The notes beneath the pieces were generated by a model that ran no database searches, was not told the origin of the DNA, and saw only the letters and a program-made list of their open reading frames with translations. Positions 46,128 to 58,339 of a stretch of 64,000 nucleotides of DNA are shown here, piece after piece; positions within the stretch are counted from its first letter, which is position 1; each line of letters starts with the position of its first letter. The translations under genes were made by a program, and so were the position numbers. The stretch is from Eucommia ulmoides (Eukaryota > Streptophyta > Magnoliopsida > Garryales > Eucommiaceae). Where the stretch lies: NCBI GenBank assembly GCA_016647705.1, contig CM028334.1:15050402-15114401 (forward strand). Reading direction: 5' to 3'.

Positions 46128-46641
46128 TTATTAGGAAATTTTATTTTTGAATTTAATTTTGCACAACATATTATTAATGCAATTATATTTGCTATTTAAA
46201 TTTAATGAGCTAAAATTAAGTGATCTAATTAATTTTGGTAAGGCCATAGACTACTCAAAAGAATGTGGGTTAAATAAGTAAATACCGAAAACTGTTGGAG
46301 TGATTACGGGATTATGAGAACCCTAATCATACTATATAAATAGATAATGCTAAGGTTATGGTCTCCAACAATACCAAATCGTTTTGACGGCTCATTTCTC
46401 CCCATCTGGAAGTGAATCGCAAATCTCATTGGGGAATTCCGGAGTTTTGGTTAAGGAAGACTACGTACCCGCTCGATCCGTATTCTTCTCGTGATCGATT
46501 GTCACAAAATTCCGCATCAGAAATCAATTGATCGTAATGAATTTAAGTACGTAATTTAGGTGCACATTAGAATACTTGATAATTTGACATATTGATTAAG
46601 ATGTTATGGATTTAGATCTATAGGGAATAAAAATCCCAACA
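46128..46641 (+). repeat. 3' LTR of second copia element
   Basis: This 514-bp LTR begins TATTAGG where the 5' LTR has TGTTAGG, so the terminal TG is mutated. It ends CCAACA. It differs from the 5' LTR at roughly a tenth of positions by eye, implying an old insertion. Confidence 0.92.
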
Positions 46642-46646
46642 ACATC
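46642..46646. repeat. Target-site duplication, right (ACATC)
   Basis: This matches ACGTC at 39791-39795 except for one transition. Confidence 0.8.
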
Positions 46647-47249
46647 AACCCAAATAGGTTTAATGTTGTCATCATTCATCTAAAGACATTTCAAATTTGT
46701 CACTAGAAACACTTCAATTGATAAGATGAACATTATAATAACGAAAATAGAGTACCATATATTTAGTTAATCTCCATGATTGAATTTCACTTTGAGATCA
46801 TTCGGTTAAACAACAAAAAACAGAATCTTTTAGATTTAGGTGAGAACCCTTTACATTCACCATGGCATTTATGTACGCAAGAATGAAAATAAGTGGATTG
46901 TAAGTTCTTCCTCCAACAAAATAAAATAGATCACCTTTTTTTAAGCTGCGTATTTTATGAATTTCTGTTAATTGATTTTTCGTTTGTTTATCAGGGTACT
47001 TAATAAAGGGGGAAGATTTTTGTGTCCCTAATTGAGCCAGGTAGATTTTCCTGTTTTCAAGCAGTTGAAAGTATCAATAATCGTCTTATAGCCAAAATAC
47101 CTTTATGTGTGGCAGTCAACATTTCTAAAATTTTGACGTTCATTATGATTTTAGTTTTAAGGTCACAATTCCATTTTTATTTTATTTTTGGCATAATCAT
47201 TCTTTGAATATTACTTCTAATGTGTGTTTTTTTACATGTATTATTTAGG
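46647..47249 (-). other. Probable 5' remainder of old minus-strand copia, then spacer
   Basis: By position, the first part continues the old copia interrupted at 39790. On the minus strand it leads into the gag region, but no clear gag motif or LTR is seen. From about 46980 nothing is recognised. Confidence 0.4.
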
Positions 47250-47351
47250 GGACTTTAATTTTTTACCTTTAGTTATGACGGTTAAGTTCATTTAATCTCG
47301 TTTCGATGATTATCACTGAACGCAATTCATTGAATTCTACTAATTTCCAAG

Positions 47352-47467
47352 TCAAACTCGGTTTTTTCTTTTAATATATATATTGAGGGAAGGAGTTGAA
47401 CTCTAGACCTTCTACCAATAAGACTAGATACATATTTATTAAGTTACAAGTCTTGAGATTCAAACTC
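47352..47467 (-). mobile_element. SINE-like insertion with 8-bp target duplication
   Basis: The 100-bp insert at 47360-47459 is flanked by TCAAACTC at 47352-47359 and 47460-47467. The two related loci (13641 and 19072) have a single TCAAACTC, so this is a true insertion. On the minus strand it matches the SINE-like segments at 12436 and 17893, with A/T-rich ends. A short tRNA-related SINE fits; a MITE is the alternative. Confidence 0.7.
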
Positions 47468-47683
47468 AATTATAGAATATATACAAAAAAGTATTAGGAA
47501 CTTTTTCAGTGAAATTGTCAAATTGTTCCGTTTTTTCCTTTTTTATTTCCATTCCATGAGATGCATTACAAGTATTATGTTCTTCTCATGTCCATATTCA
47601 TGTTATATGTCGTTAACCGTGATTTATTGGCCATAATTATGAGTTTTATTTTTTATTTCTTGCGAGTTATGTCATTGACCTTC

Positions 47684-48655
<972 letters not shown>

Positions 48656-49149
48656 TTGGCATATAGCCATGAATATTATTCACTCTATAATTCTGGCCTT
48701 AGGAGAGCTAGTTGCAAGAGCTCGGGATTCTTATCAGTATTTAGTTGAGAGCATCCGTCACTTTCCGCCTCAGGTTACATTTCTTTGATCCATCGTTAAT
48801 TTTTGTACCTTGATTTTTATGTGAAATTTCAGCTTATGCCCATATTCCTCTTCAAAAATTAATATATTTTTCTGTCGTATTTGCCATATCAATGTTCTCG
48901 ACACATGAGGGAAAAAAAGAGATGAATGAATAGAATTAAATATCGGTTTGCTTTGAGTTTTTTTCTGTTCTGTATTTTTTTCAATCCTTTTGTTTCTGAT
49001 TTTTATTTTTTATTTTTGCTTCGTTTCGTTTTAACTCTTTATTATTGCATTTTCATCCCTATTTTCATGGATAGATAACAGAACATAAAAACCGAACAAA
49101 AAAAATAAATGAACGGAGACCATAAAAAACATAAAATAATAATTTTAAA

Positions 49150-49995
49150 AAAGGAAAAGGAAAAATGGGAACATAATTGAATAAAAAATATAACAGCTAA
49201 CCAAAAAAAATAACATAACAAAAAAATCTGTACGGAATTTAATGGAAAAGAAAAAGGGAACTGAGACAAAAACGAAAAACAAAATAGAGAAGGAAAAAGG
49301 AATGGAATGAATTTTTTTTTGTAAATCCTTCACTTTCATGGATTTCTACTGCATCAGAGAGCACTCTGTGGATTATTTAAGTAAGACTTAAGTTACAAAT
49401 TTATCTGATTTGTAAGACATGTGTTACAAATTTATCTGATTTGTTATGATGCAGATTGGTGGTTTGTTGATTTGAAATTACCAAACTATTTTTTTATGCA
49501 AGTGAAGATATTTGATAAAATCTTAGTGTCTTTTTCTTTATTTATTTCTTTCTTTTAGCAATATTGAGACAATTAGTTATATCTACTCACCATTTCTTTT
49601 GTACTGTTTTAGGATTTGAAAAAAAAAAAACATATTTATGATTTTATGTAGTTTGATATTATATACATTATGAGATTAAATTAAGACATATTTATTCGTT
49701 CTGGGATTTTAATTTACATATGCTTAGAATGTAAGGTATTGTTAGGGATTTTTATTTTTCTTTGAATTTTGGATGTGATAAACAGGTGTAGTGTTAAATA
49801 TTTATTCCAAATTTTAATGGTGATGAATGTACATTTTTAGGTAGAAAATTTACTTTGTGTTGCCAAATGTCGCAATCCTAGTTTTGGTGAGGAGTACTAT
49901 TTTCTTGTGAATTATTTTTTACATCTAATTCTTTTGGTAACAAATGATATTTTCTTACTATGAATTTAGTTTGAATTTTTATTGACTATCTCACT
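49150..49995. repeat. CACTA-associated block B, copy 2
   Basis: It aligns with 16300-17335 from AAAAAGGGAACTGAGAC to GACTATCTCACTAGTATC-TATCATTTT. Confidence 0.7.
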
Positions 49996-50222
49996 AGTAT
50001 CATATCATTTTATTTATATTTTATCATGTCAAATATAAATATTATTTTGGAAATGATATTTTTATGTATTGAATCTAATTCTTTTGGTGACAAATGATAT
50101 TTTCTTACTATGAATTTAGTTTGAATTTTTATTGACTATCTCACTAGTATCATATCATTTTATTTATATTTTATCATGTCAAATATAAATATTATTTTGG
50201 AAATGATATTTTTATGTATTGA
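49923..50222. repeat. 150-bp tandem duplication
   Basis: Copies 49923-50072 and 50073-50222 differ, as far as I can see, at one base (GGTAAC versus GGTGAC). The start lies within block B and the rest in its flank. The near-identity makes it one of the youngest changes in the window, or an assembly artefact. Confidence 0.9.
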
Positions 50223-51426
50223 ATTATATGAGAGGAAACTATATAAAATCACTTCAATTTACCAATGTCTTCTCTAGTCAGTTGAAGTACACTGTCGCTT
50301 ACCAGTTGTACTGGATCAAAGTGGATTATATTGTATTTATAGATTAACGATTATAAAGTTGTCAGGAATGGAGAGAAACGTATAGTTACGTGAGATTGAA
50401 TTTGTTATAGACAATGTATTTTTTTATTATTAAAGACTTTGGTGTATTTATAGAGTTTGGAGTCGTATGAATCTGACTATTGGAATTTTATTTATCGAAG
50501 AACAGGGAGGGCATGACAACCTTTAAACCAAAGGAGTCTATCAAATATTTAACTTAATAATTATTAATTTAATGTTAGTGAAGGTTACACATGATATGAT
50601 TTTGCGATGGATTTTTTTTTTTTTTAAACAATTAAACAAAAATGGAAAAATATGATCATAGAAGGAATCTATTTTATAATAAATACAGATCGAAATGGAC
50701 GAGGGGTTGGATAATATACAAACAAACAATAGAGTTTCTTGGTTACTAATGTTACCAAAAATCTCTAGCACGTGTAAAAGACTTCCCATGTGCTAAATGC
50801 CTCCTCAACCTATAAATAAATGATTTGCAAAACCGAGAAAGCTCAAAGGGGGACACTGGTATGATATCGGCCAAAAAATCTCTGGCGTGAGAATAAGTTA
50901 GTCTGTTTTGGGTGAAAGCTCAAGTACTTGAGATCTTTTTTAATATGTCGATACCTTCATTTATATATAGATTTCTTAGTTCATGCCATTTGTTAGTGAA
51001 GTCACCCCTTCCATGATCTACTCCTAACTGTATGGAATTCGCCGACAATCTCACCAATTTGGGCTTTGTTCATACCCAATTGGGCCTCATTACAGGGCGA
51101 CCTTCTATTCATGTATTGGGCTGCTCTTAGGAGAAAACCTTATTTCAGGTGGGCCGATGTGTTAAGCCAAGGGTGACCATCGAGTCACTTCCTATGGGCT
51201 GGTTTCAACAACCAGACCTGACCCATCGAAACCTTTCAAGCTTCTATTAAACATGGGCGAGAATTCTTTCCACATCATTTTTTCTCTTGACTTTTATGAC
51301 TATTTGAAGAAGTGAGATAAAATATCACATCTCTGTTCGCATAAGTTCTTGACTCTTCCATCCGATTTCCTGATCGTGTTGTTGTTTTCATACATTTTTC
51401 CTTTTTTTTTATTTTACTCTAAATTA
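50223..51426. other. Spacer, possible leader of the following transposon gene
   Basis: No coding region is evident. GGGCTTTG and GGGCCTCAT-rich stretches at 51050-51200 resemble retroelement LTR text but have no partner in the window. TATAAATAAATG at 50811 could be a core promoter. Confidence 0.4.
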
Positions 51427-53110
51427 TGACTTCGGGTCCATCTAACAGTCCAACAGGGGTTGGTTCGTCGTCGACTCATCTTTTGGAGAAAACAACAACC
51501 ACCAAAGCTCGTCCATCCATCCATTCCCCAGTGAACTAGAGAAATCATGGTGCAAGTAATTTAAAGGAGGAATGGATTGATCAATTCAGAACTCAATACA
51601 ATATGCCATCATTGATTTCATTTAGGGTTTCGTCTATAGATGTACGTCCCTATTCCACCAAAGAGGGTGAAATATGTCTCTTTGTGTGGATGTTTGAGTA
51701 CAACCTTAGACTCCCCTTTTACCCCTCTTCTTCGAAATCTCTTTCATCAATTAGAAATTACACCAACTCAATTAGTTCCTAATGGGTTTCGCCAAATTAT
51801 GGGTGCTTTGGCCCTTTATCAAGTGATCAACACCCCCATTACCATAGAGATAATTATGAGTGTTTATTCACTTAAGTTTCACAAGAATACCGATAGGTTC
51901 TACCATTCAGCCATCAAGAAGTACTCTTTTGTTACGGATCTTCCTTCAAATGTAAGGGGTTGGAAGAAGCGATATTTCTTCTTCAAGGGTGATTAGGAGT
52001 TCTCCCTTGATGAGATAGGGAAATCTCTAATCGTGCCGAAGTATTTTAATTTTCCAAGTAACTTCCTTCTTCTTTATCTCTGCTTTTCGGTCTTAGCTAT
52101 TCGATCTTGTTTTGGTTCTGTTCTCATGTCTTCTTGGATTATTTTGTGCAGGTAAAAGGGCCTGCAAGAGTTTCCACCTTACATCTAAGGTTGCTGACGA
52201 ACTGAAGAAGCTCTTGGTGCCAGAGAAATGCCTTTTCAAGGTCTTTACCTATGATCCATTTGAACCACCACAGATGAAGGAGTCTCAGGTTACGCATGTG
52301 TAGAGCTTGGCTTTAGGGAATAGGAAGAAAATGCCTAAGAAGACCTCTCAACCAGTTGTGCAACCTTTTGCTCAACAGCCTGCTACAGCTTGTCTAGCAA
52401 CTTCTTGATGGCTCGCAATCACTGAGCAGGAGACGTCATGGGTGGTTTCTACACCAGTTCTCAGCACAAAAGTTTCAGTTCTTATCGAAATTCAGGGGTT
52501 GGAGCTCGTTATTCGTGCAGGTAGGACCCCTATAGTTCGTGTTCCTGAAGTTGTTGCTACTATCGCTTCTTTACCTCCTCCTCTTGCTTCCACGACATCT
52601 AGTCATGGCATATCTACTTCTTCGAGCTCTCGTAGTGTTTCTTGTGAATAGATGTGTCAATTATTAAAAGAGGCGTGCTCTTCAATCCCAAGTCATCAGG
52701 AAATCTTTGACAACACCATTCAAACTCTCTTTGAGCAGTCTTGGGACAAGAGCCAGGCTAAAATTGGCAATCCAGTTGTGCAGAGCTCTTCTGCACTCTT
52801 GTTTGTGTACTCCTTCAGGTAACTTTATTTTTAAATTGTGTGCATTCTTTGGAGTTGTGTTATAGATTTTGGTTTGAACCCATAATTGTTTTGTAGAGCA
52901 TCCATTTGTCTTCTGCATTGGCTAGAAGCTAGGATAACATGGCTAAGTTGGATACTCAGCTCATACATCAATTGATAGAGTTCAGTAGACTAGAGGAAGA
53001 CCTTTGTGTTCTTTAGGAGAAGAAGATTTCTCTTGAGACTGATCTGGCATTGGAGAGATTGTCCAGAGAAAAGTTCGAGACTGATCTGAAAGCTGCCAGC
53101 GCTCAATGGG
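51427..53110 (+). pseudogene. Gene of putative gypsy-type transposon family, degenerate
   Basis: It starts MTSGPSNSPTG at 51427. After a stop and a shift, the frame at 51640-51996 carries the family's conserved run (SLCGCLSTTLDSPFTPLL, NGFRQIMGALALY, LPSNVRGWKKRYFF). This matches the plant domain listed as Transposase_28, a gag-like protein of unknown function. Intron-like gaps follow (52035-52151, and 52819-52896 with GT-AG ends). Residues after 52970 form a Leu/Glu/Lys-rich coiled coil (LETDLALERLSREK). It is broken at 53110 by a solo LTR and resumes at 54391. Confidence 0.7.
53106..53110. repeat. Target-site duplication, left (ATGGG)
   Basis: ATGGG precedes the solo LTR. ATAGG follows it at 54391-54395, one base different. 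Confidence 0.65.
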
Positions 53111-54390
53111 TGATAGGTGAATTTTATCTATCTATTTCCAAATCTAATTTGGTTGTTTTTGAGTATTCTTGTAATATTTTAATTTATTTGTATTTTTTTT
53201 TTTTTCAAACCAGGTGTTAAGAGCGAAAACGGTCGAAAAACGAGCAAATTCAATGAAAATCGAGTGAAAAATGATCAAGATGATCAATTGTTAAAGTAGC
53301 AATTTCACAACTGCAGCGGTGAAAAAGCAAAAAGCCTATCGACATGCCCACCGCTGCAATGGTGAATCCACTGCTGCAGCGGTCAATGGCCACCTATTTT
53401 AGATATTTTCTAGATATTTTGTTTTTATTCCCTTTTGTTCCTGGTTCGTTCCCACTTCTCTAAGAACATTTTGGGAGTATTTTTTAGTGTTCTGAAAATC
53501 TCTCAACCAACCAAAGAAGAGGAACACAATTGGAGAAGAGGAAACAAGATCAGAGCGGTTTTTACATATGCCACCTTCAGATAACGACTATTCTCCCTTG
53601 TTTCCCTCTTTATTCTTAACTTGTTTTTGGTTGTTTTATCATCTATATATTGTTTATCTTTTAATATATGGTTATGGCCAAGAGCTAAACACTGATTATC
53701 TATGGGATTGATGTAGTTTGCTAACGTTTGTTTAATCTTTGTTTCGTTATCAATTTTTCATCCATATTCAATTGTGTTTACCATTATTTTACCTCCATAA
53801 TATGCTTGTTATGATATTGTAGTTGATTTGAGAATACAGGGTTTGACACTCGGGAGAGGTAACCCTGGATTCGGACTAGAATTTAAACACAACGTGACGA
53901 TCTAATGACCCGAGAGGGTGTTAGAAAGTATGCAATCCGTGAGGTTAAGGAGAGATTCATATGACCGAGTGTCATATAGACACTTGAGGGGGGCTTCAAC
54001 GTTGACGCAAAGTCGCATATTCATTCACTTTACACTCGGGAGACGTAGTGAGTGAGTTTTCGATACCTAGATTGTCGGATAGTTTGAATATCGTTAATGT
54101 AAACTAGATTGGATCAAACACATATAAGTAAATGAAGTTAATCTCTAGATAATTTATTCCCATATAATATATTTAGTATTATAGTTTAATTAATTGTTAA
54201 TTTAGTATATTATTTATAAAAACAAAAACCTAATTTTTATCGCCTAAATAAATTTTGGTTATGATAATTGCGGTACTCAACGACCATCTAATCCAATTCT
54301 TGTGGATACAACAACACTTCTCATTCACTATTCTATAGCACTTGACCCGTACACTTGCAGTGAAAGTAGCGACGTAATATTCTGCTACTA
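53111..54390 (+). repeat. Solo LTR related to the tRNA-Asp-primed family
   Basis: The 1,280-bp LTR starts TGATAGGTGAA and ends TCTGCTACTA. Its text parallels the LTRs at 1890 and 6278 read on the minus strand (GGGTTTGACACTCGGGAGAG, CACTTGACCCGTACACTTGC), but it is a distant subfamily. No internal sequence adjoins either side, and the interrupted coiled-coil gene continues across it. LTR-LTR recombination is the likely origin. A CTGCAG palindrome region lies at 53311-53390. Confidence 0.8.
53311..53390. repeat. CTGCAG palindrome array in solo LTR
   Basis: The words CTGCAGCGGTGA, CACCGCTGCAATGGTG and CTGCTGCAGCGGTC occur about 30-40 bases apart. They occupy the same place in the LTR as the CCTAGG array of the related LTRs, with the GGTG-AAT(T)CC spacer conserved but a different palindrome core. 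Confidence 0.75.
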
Positions 54391-54508
54391 ATAGGAGATT
54401 CTCCAAAAGAGCAACCTGATGCTAATCAGTGAGGACAACAATATTTTTATCGAGAGTTCTTCACTGATGGACAAGCTTAGCATAATGAGGTTTGAGATTA
54501 ACTCGTTG
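54391..54508 (+). pseudogene. Continuation of degenerate transposon gene
   Basis: The coiled-coil frame resumes after the solo LTR (EILQKSNLMLISEDNN, SSSLMDKLS, MRFEINSLC). It is cut at 54509 by the start of the gypsy 5' LTR. Confidence 0.6.
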
Positions 54509-57459
54509 TGTAAGACCTCAATCATAGCACATATGTCATTAATAGTTGCATTTTAGAGCATTCGGAAAAACACGGGGTAAAATGGTGTTAATTAAATTTT
54601 TTAAAAATAAAAATAAAAATAAAAATAAAAATAAATAAATTAATAAATAAATAAAAATATTGGGGTCAAATTGCAAAATTTAAAAACATTATTCTAAACT
54701 TAGGATCCAAATTGTCATTCAATTTATAAACAATAACTGTCAGGGATCAAATTGCAATTTAAGAAGCTTATAAATGGTAAATGGAACTCAAGAGAAAACT
54801 TTAAGAAAGTTGGGGGAGAAAAGAGCAATTTATTAAAAGATTTTTTAATATACATATATATATATATATATATCCATGTCCGTGTGTGTGCCGAACGTTC
54901 AACCGGAGCAGGGAGATCGGACGTGGGCAACGTGGCGAGCTAAGATCATCTTTTACCACTCAATTCATGCATATAAAAAGTATACATACAAAAAATATGA
55001 GGATCAAAACACTATTAGAAGAGAAAAATCAGAATTTTAGAGAGAGAGAGGGTTCGGCGGTGCTGGGTTCTCTGGCATGGTTGTCTGTGTGCGTTCTATT
55101 CCATTTGATTGTTGTGTGTGTGTGTGTGAATTCTCCGTTCTGATAAATTATGGGTATGAGTGTGGGTTCAGCCGTTCGTCATCAAAAAATAGAGGAGAGA
55201 GAGAGGTGGGTTGCGATTGGCGGTGTCTACGTGTGTGCTGCCGTTGGTCCGACGAGGTGACAGTGAGTGTGTCGCCGTTGATTAGTCACCGGCAGTGGGT
55301 TAAGAGCTGCAGTAGGTTGTGTGGGTACAAACAGCGGCGTAAGATGGTCCGATGAAGTGTGGCTCATCCGGCGGTATGCATGTGGGTATAGGTATTTGTA
55401 TGTGCGTGTATGTGTTACCGGTAGTAGTTGGGGAGTGTGTATGTGATCATCGCCGGCTGTGGAAAGTTAGAGAGAGAGGAAGGGGCGGACGGCAGGGTGT
55501 GCCGTTCTGCTGCGAGAAACCAAAGAGAGAGAAAGGTTCGGGCTGTTGTCTGGCGATGTTCAATTGGCGTTTGTATGGGGGTTCTGTTCTGTTGTATTCG
55601 GTGAGGGTAGTCAAGGGGTGCGTTGGGTTGTGATTAGTGGGATCGCCGGCAGTGAGTAGTGTGAGGTTGTCGTCGGCGAGGAGAAAGAGAGAGAGATGAG
55701 ATGGCAGGACCCAAAAATAGAGCAAAAAAAGGACGAGCGATCGCTTGAGCGGTGAAACTTCTAGGATAGATGAGAGGAGGAGGCTCGCCTAGGTGGTGGA
55801 GCACCGGCAGCAAACAGACGCAGAAGCAGAAAAGAAACGGGAAGAAGAAAAGAAGAAAAAGAAAAATGAGGAAAAAGGGTAAAGGAGAATTTGCACAAAC
55901 CACCCCACAAAAATTAATAATCCAATCTTGTGGCCGATGGAAAAAAATTTCGAAAAAGGTAGAACCTCAAATATTTTAATATATGTATTCAATTGTCTAA
56001 ATTGAAATAGCGATAGGAAATAGTGAGACCGTTTACATGAATAAATGTAATTCGATATATTAGTTAAATAGTAATACTTCATAATAAAAAAAAAAAAAAA
56101 AAAATGGGGAATAGGAAATCTCGTAAACTAGGTCCTGCATTGTATGCTTTGGTTATTTTATATAAAATATTAATTTAGGCCCTGTCATTATTAGGTTCGC
56201 AGGCACCGGAGTACTGATAGAGAATAGGCGATTAAAGTCTTCGAAAACGAATAATCAGGTGAGTGTACTATCTTCTTACCAAACTATTTTCTATATATAT
56301 ATGATGACATATGTGTTTACTTACACTATATGATTTCATAAATGATATGGATCAAGTAGGTCTTTGGGGTGAGCTGGTAAAATGAATTTTCGAGGAATTG
56401 TGTTGGTTTCTAAAAAGAAAGATTAAAAAAATAATTTTCGTTGCATATGGATGGTTTTGAAAAGCAAGTGAAAAATATATGATTTTCTAAAAATGCTTGG
56501 TTTTCTAAAAACAAAGGTGGATTTTTTTGACGATGTGGTGTGGGAATATATTTCTCCCCAAAAAGGGGTGTGGAAATATTTTTCTTCCCGTAAGGGATAT
56601 GAATTTTTAACTATATTGATGATTTTGACGATGACATAGTTGTTCTCCCTGAAAAGGGTGTGGTTTCTCCCCAAAAAGGGGTGTGGATTATATTTATCCC
56701 CGTAAGGGGTGTGGATTTTTCCCATGCGATATGGATGTTTCTCCTTGTAAGGGGTATGGATTTTATTTCTCCCCAAAAAGAGGTGTGGATATTTTGTAGA
56801 AAGGCATTCCTAGGAATGTTATGGTACTGTTGTAACTCCCGATCGTGAAATTAAAACGATCACTATGGCTAGCCAGTGTGTGTTGTGGTGGAGTGGTGGT
56901 TTGAGATGTTTGTTTGAGATGTGATGTTTTACTTATATTGGGTGATTTATTATTTATTATGGTGATTGGTATTATTTTACTAGATGGATTGGAATGGAAC
57001 TTATATTTATTGCTTTATTCTCACTGCTTATATTATGGAGAATTTTACTAATTACGTGTTGTTTCTATACTCACGCTTGATCCATTTACATGTTGTAAAA
57101 TGAATTATTATTTTAAAAATATTTTTACTAAGAAAGCAGTACACTCACAGGTAAAATAGCTAGGAGTCGGTCGGTCCCCCACTGGCGCTAGATAGAATTA
57201 TGTAGATCACACAAATGAGTCATTTGAGAAAAATTTTGGAGACGAGATATCAGAAATGAAATCTAAGGGAAGTTCAGGGGATTTGTTTGATTGTATTTAT
57301 ATTCGGAACGGTGTATCCCTAACAGATGGGACTATTATATGTGTTGTATAGATTTACAATTTTGTTAATGATGTATTAAGGTTGGCTAGTCAGTTGGATG
57401 GTGTCATGTCTACATCACGCCGGCCCCACAAAAAGGTGTGTCCGGGGTGGGGTGTGACA
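54509..57459 (+). repeat. 5' LTR of right gypsy element
   Basis: This 2,951-bp LTR starts TGTAAGACC and ends GTGTGACA. Landmarks are an AAAAAT run (54598-54655), a TATA repeat at 54853-54872, GT-rich and GAGAGA tracts, a CGCCTAGGTGG palindrome at 55789, and the hairpin array at 56530-56800. The partner is the incomplete 61536-64000. Open frames within it (for example 55077-55355) are low-complexity products. Confidence 0.93.
56530..56800. repeat. Hairpin minisatellite in gypsy 5' LTR
   Basis: Eight or so units of the form TTTCTCCCC-AAAAA-GGGGTGTGGA, or CCCC-GTAA-GGGG, follow each other every 25-45 bases. Each unit holds a perfect 4-base stem with a 4-5 base loop. The same array is at 63670-63935 in the 3' LTR, with unit differences. 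Confidence 0.85.
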
Positions 57460-57463
57460 ATTT

Positions 57464-57475
57464 TGGTATCAGAGC
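57464..57475 (+). promoter_or_regulatory. Primer-binding site, tRNA-iMet
   Basis: TGGTATCAGAGC is an exact match to the common plant iMet primer site, four bases after the LTR end. Confidence 0.95.
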
Positions 57476-58339
57476 CTAGATTATAGGTTTTGTGGACTTG
57501 CCAGTAGTTGTGTCAATAGAGGATCATGAGAGACGTGCCAGTCGTCTAGTCAGTAGGGGCCTTTGAAATAGGGTGTCGATAGATAGTGTCGAGCTAGTAG
57601 TGTACCATGAGATAGGGTGTCAATAGGTGGGTTCGGCACACGAGTGATAGTTATTGCATTGCATTAGATGATATATTGGCATTGTGCATGATTAGTTGTC
57701 TTGTTGGTAATTAGTGGGTGTGACGAAGTGTGATACTGCTTGTTGGTGGTTTGGGTGGTGGTTGGTAGTGGTAATGGATAGATTGTGATTGTAGGGGTGC
57801 TAGTGGTTGGGATTATTAAATTATAACTGATAAGTAATTCTATTCGTAGTATTTCACATTGGGATTTTCTGTCGGTAGTACGTAATATTTTTATTGTTGA
57901 ACCAACAATATGGCAGAGCACACTTAATTCGTCCAATGTTAAGTTATTTATTAAATTAAATTGGTAGACAACACTTTATTTATGCAATTACATGACACAC
58001 TGCGCTACTATTTGAGATACACGGATTCTATCATAAATGTGTGGGTGTGCTCGAGAGAGGTTCATATGGTTAAAGTAAAAGGAGACGACCATTCGGCGGT
58101 ATGGAATTAAATTTGATTGGGTAAAAATGGAAGAGACAAGATGTAGACTAAGCTAGAAAAGATTTAATTTGGAAATATGTTTTAGATTGAGGGGCAAACA
58201 AAATAAAACTTATACGAAATGGGCAAACGTAGCGAGAATTGTTAGAGAATTATGAGTAGGAAGTAGTCGAGAACTATGAGTCTGTGTTAAAAGTTAGTGC
58301 GTATAAATATAGTTCACTTCGTATTGGTGGTAGGGAGTT
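57476..58339 (+). mobile_element. Gypsy internal region with gag missing
   Basis: No gag, zinc knuckle or N-terminal protease is recognisable in either strand. The full internal region is only about 4.1 kb, shorter than expected for a chromovirus-like element. A deletion that removed gag is the simplest reading. Confidence 0.65.

Noticed and set aside
55077..55725. Several 90-codon frames on both strands in the gypsy 5' LTR
   Set aside because: They lie in GT/GA-rich LTR sequence with Cys/Val/Arg-biased composition and no homology. The 3' LTR has different frames at the same place.
56530..56800. CRISPR-like array
   Set aside because: Units are contiguous and variable in length, spacers are not unique, the sequence is eukaryotic and the array sits inside an LTR present twice.
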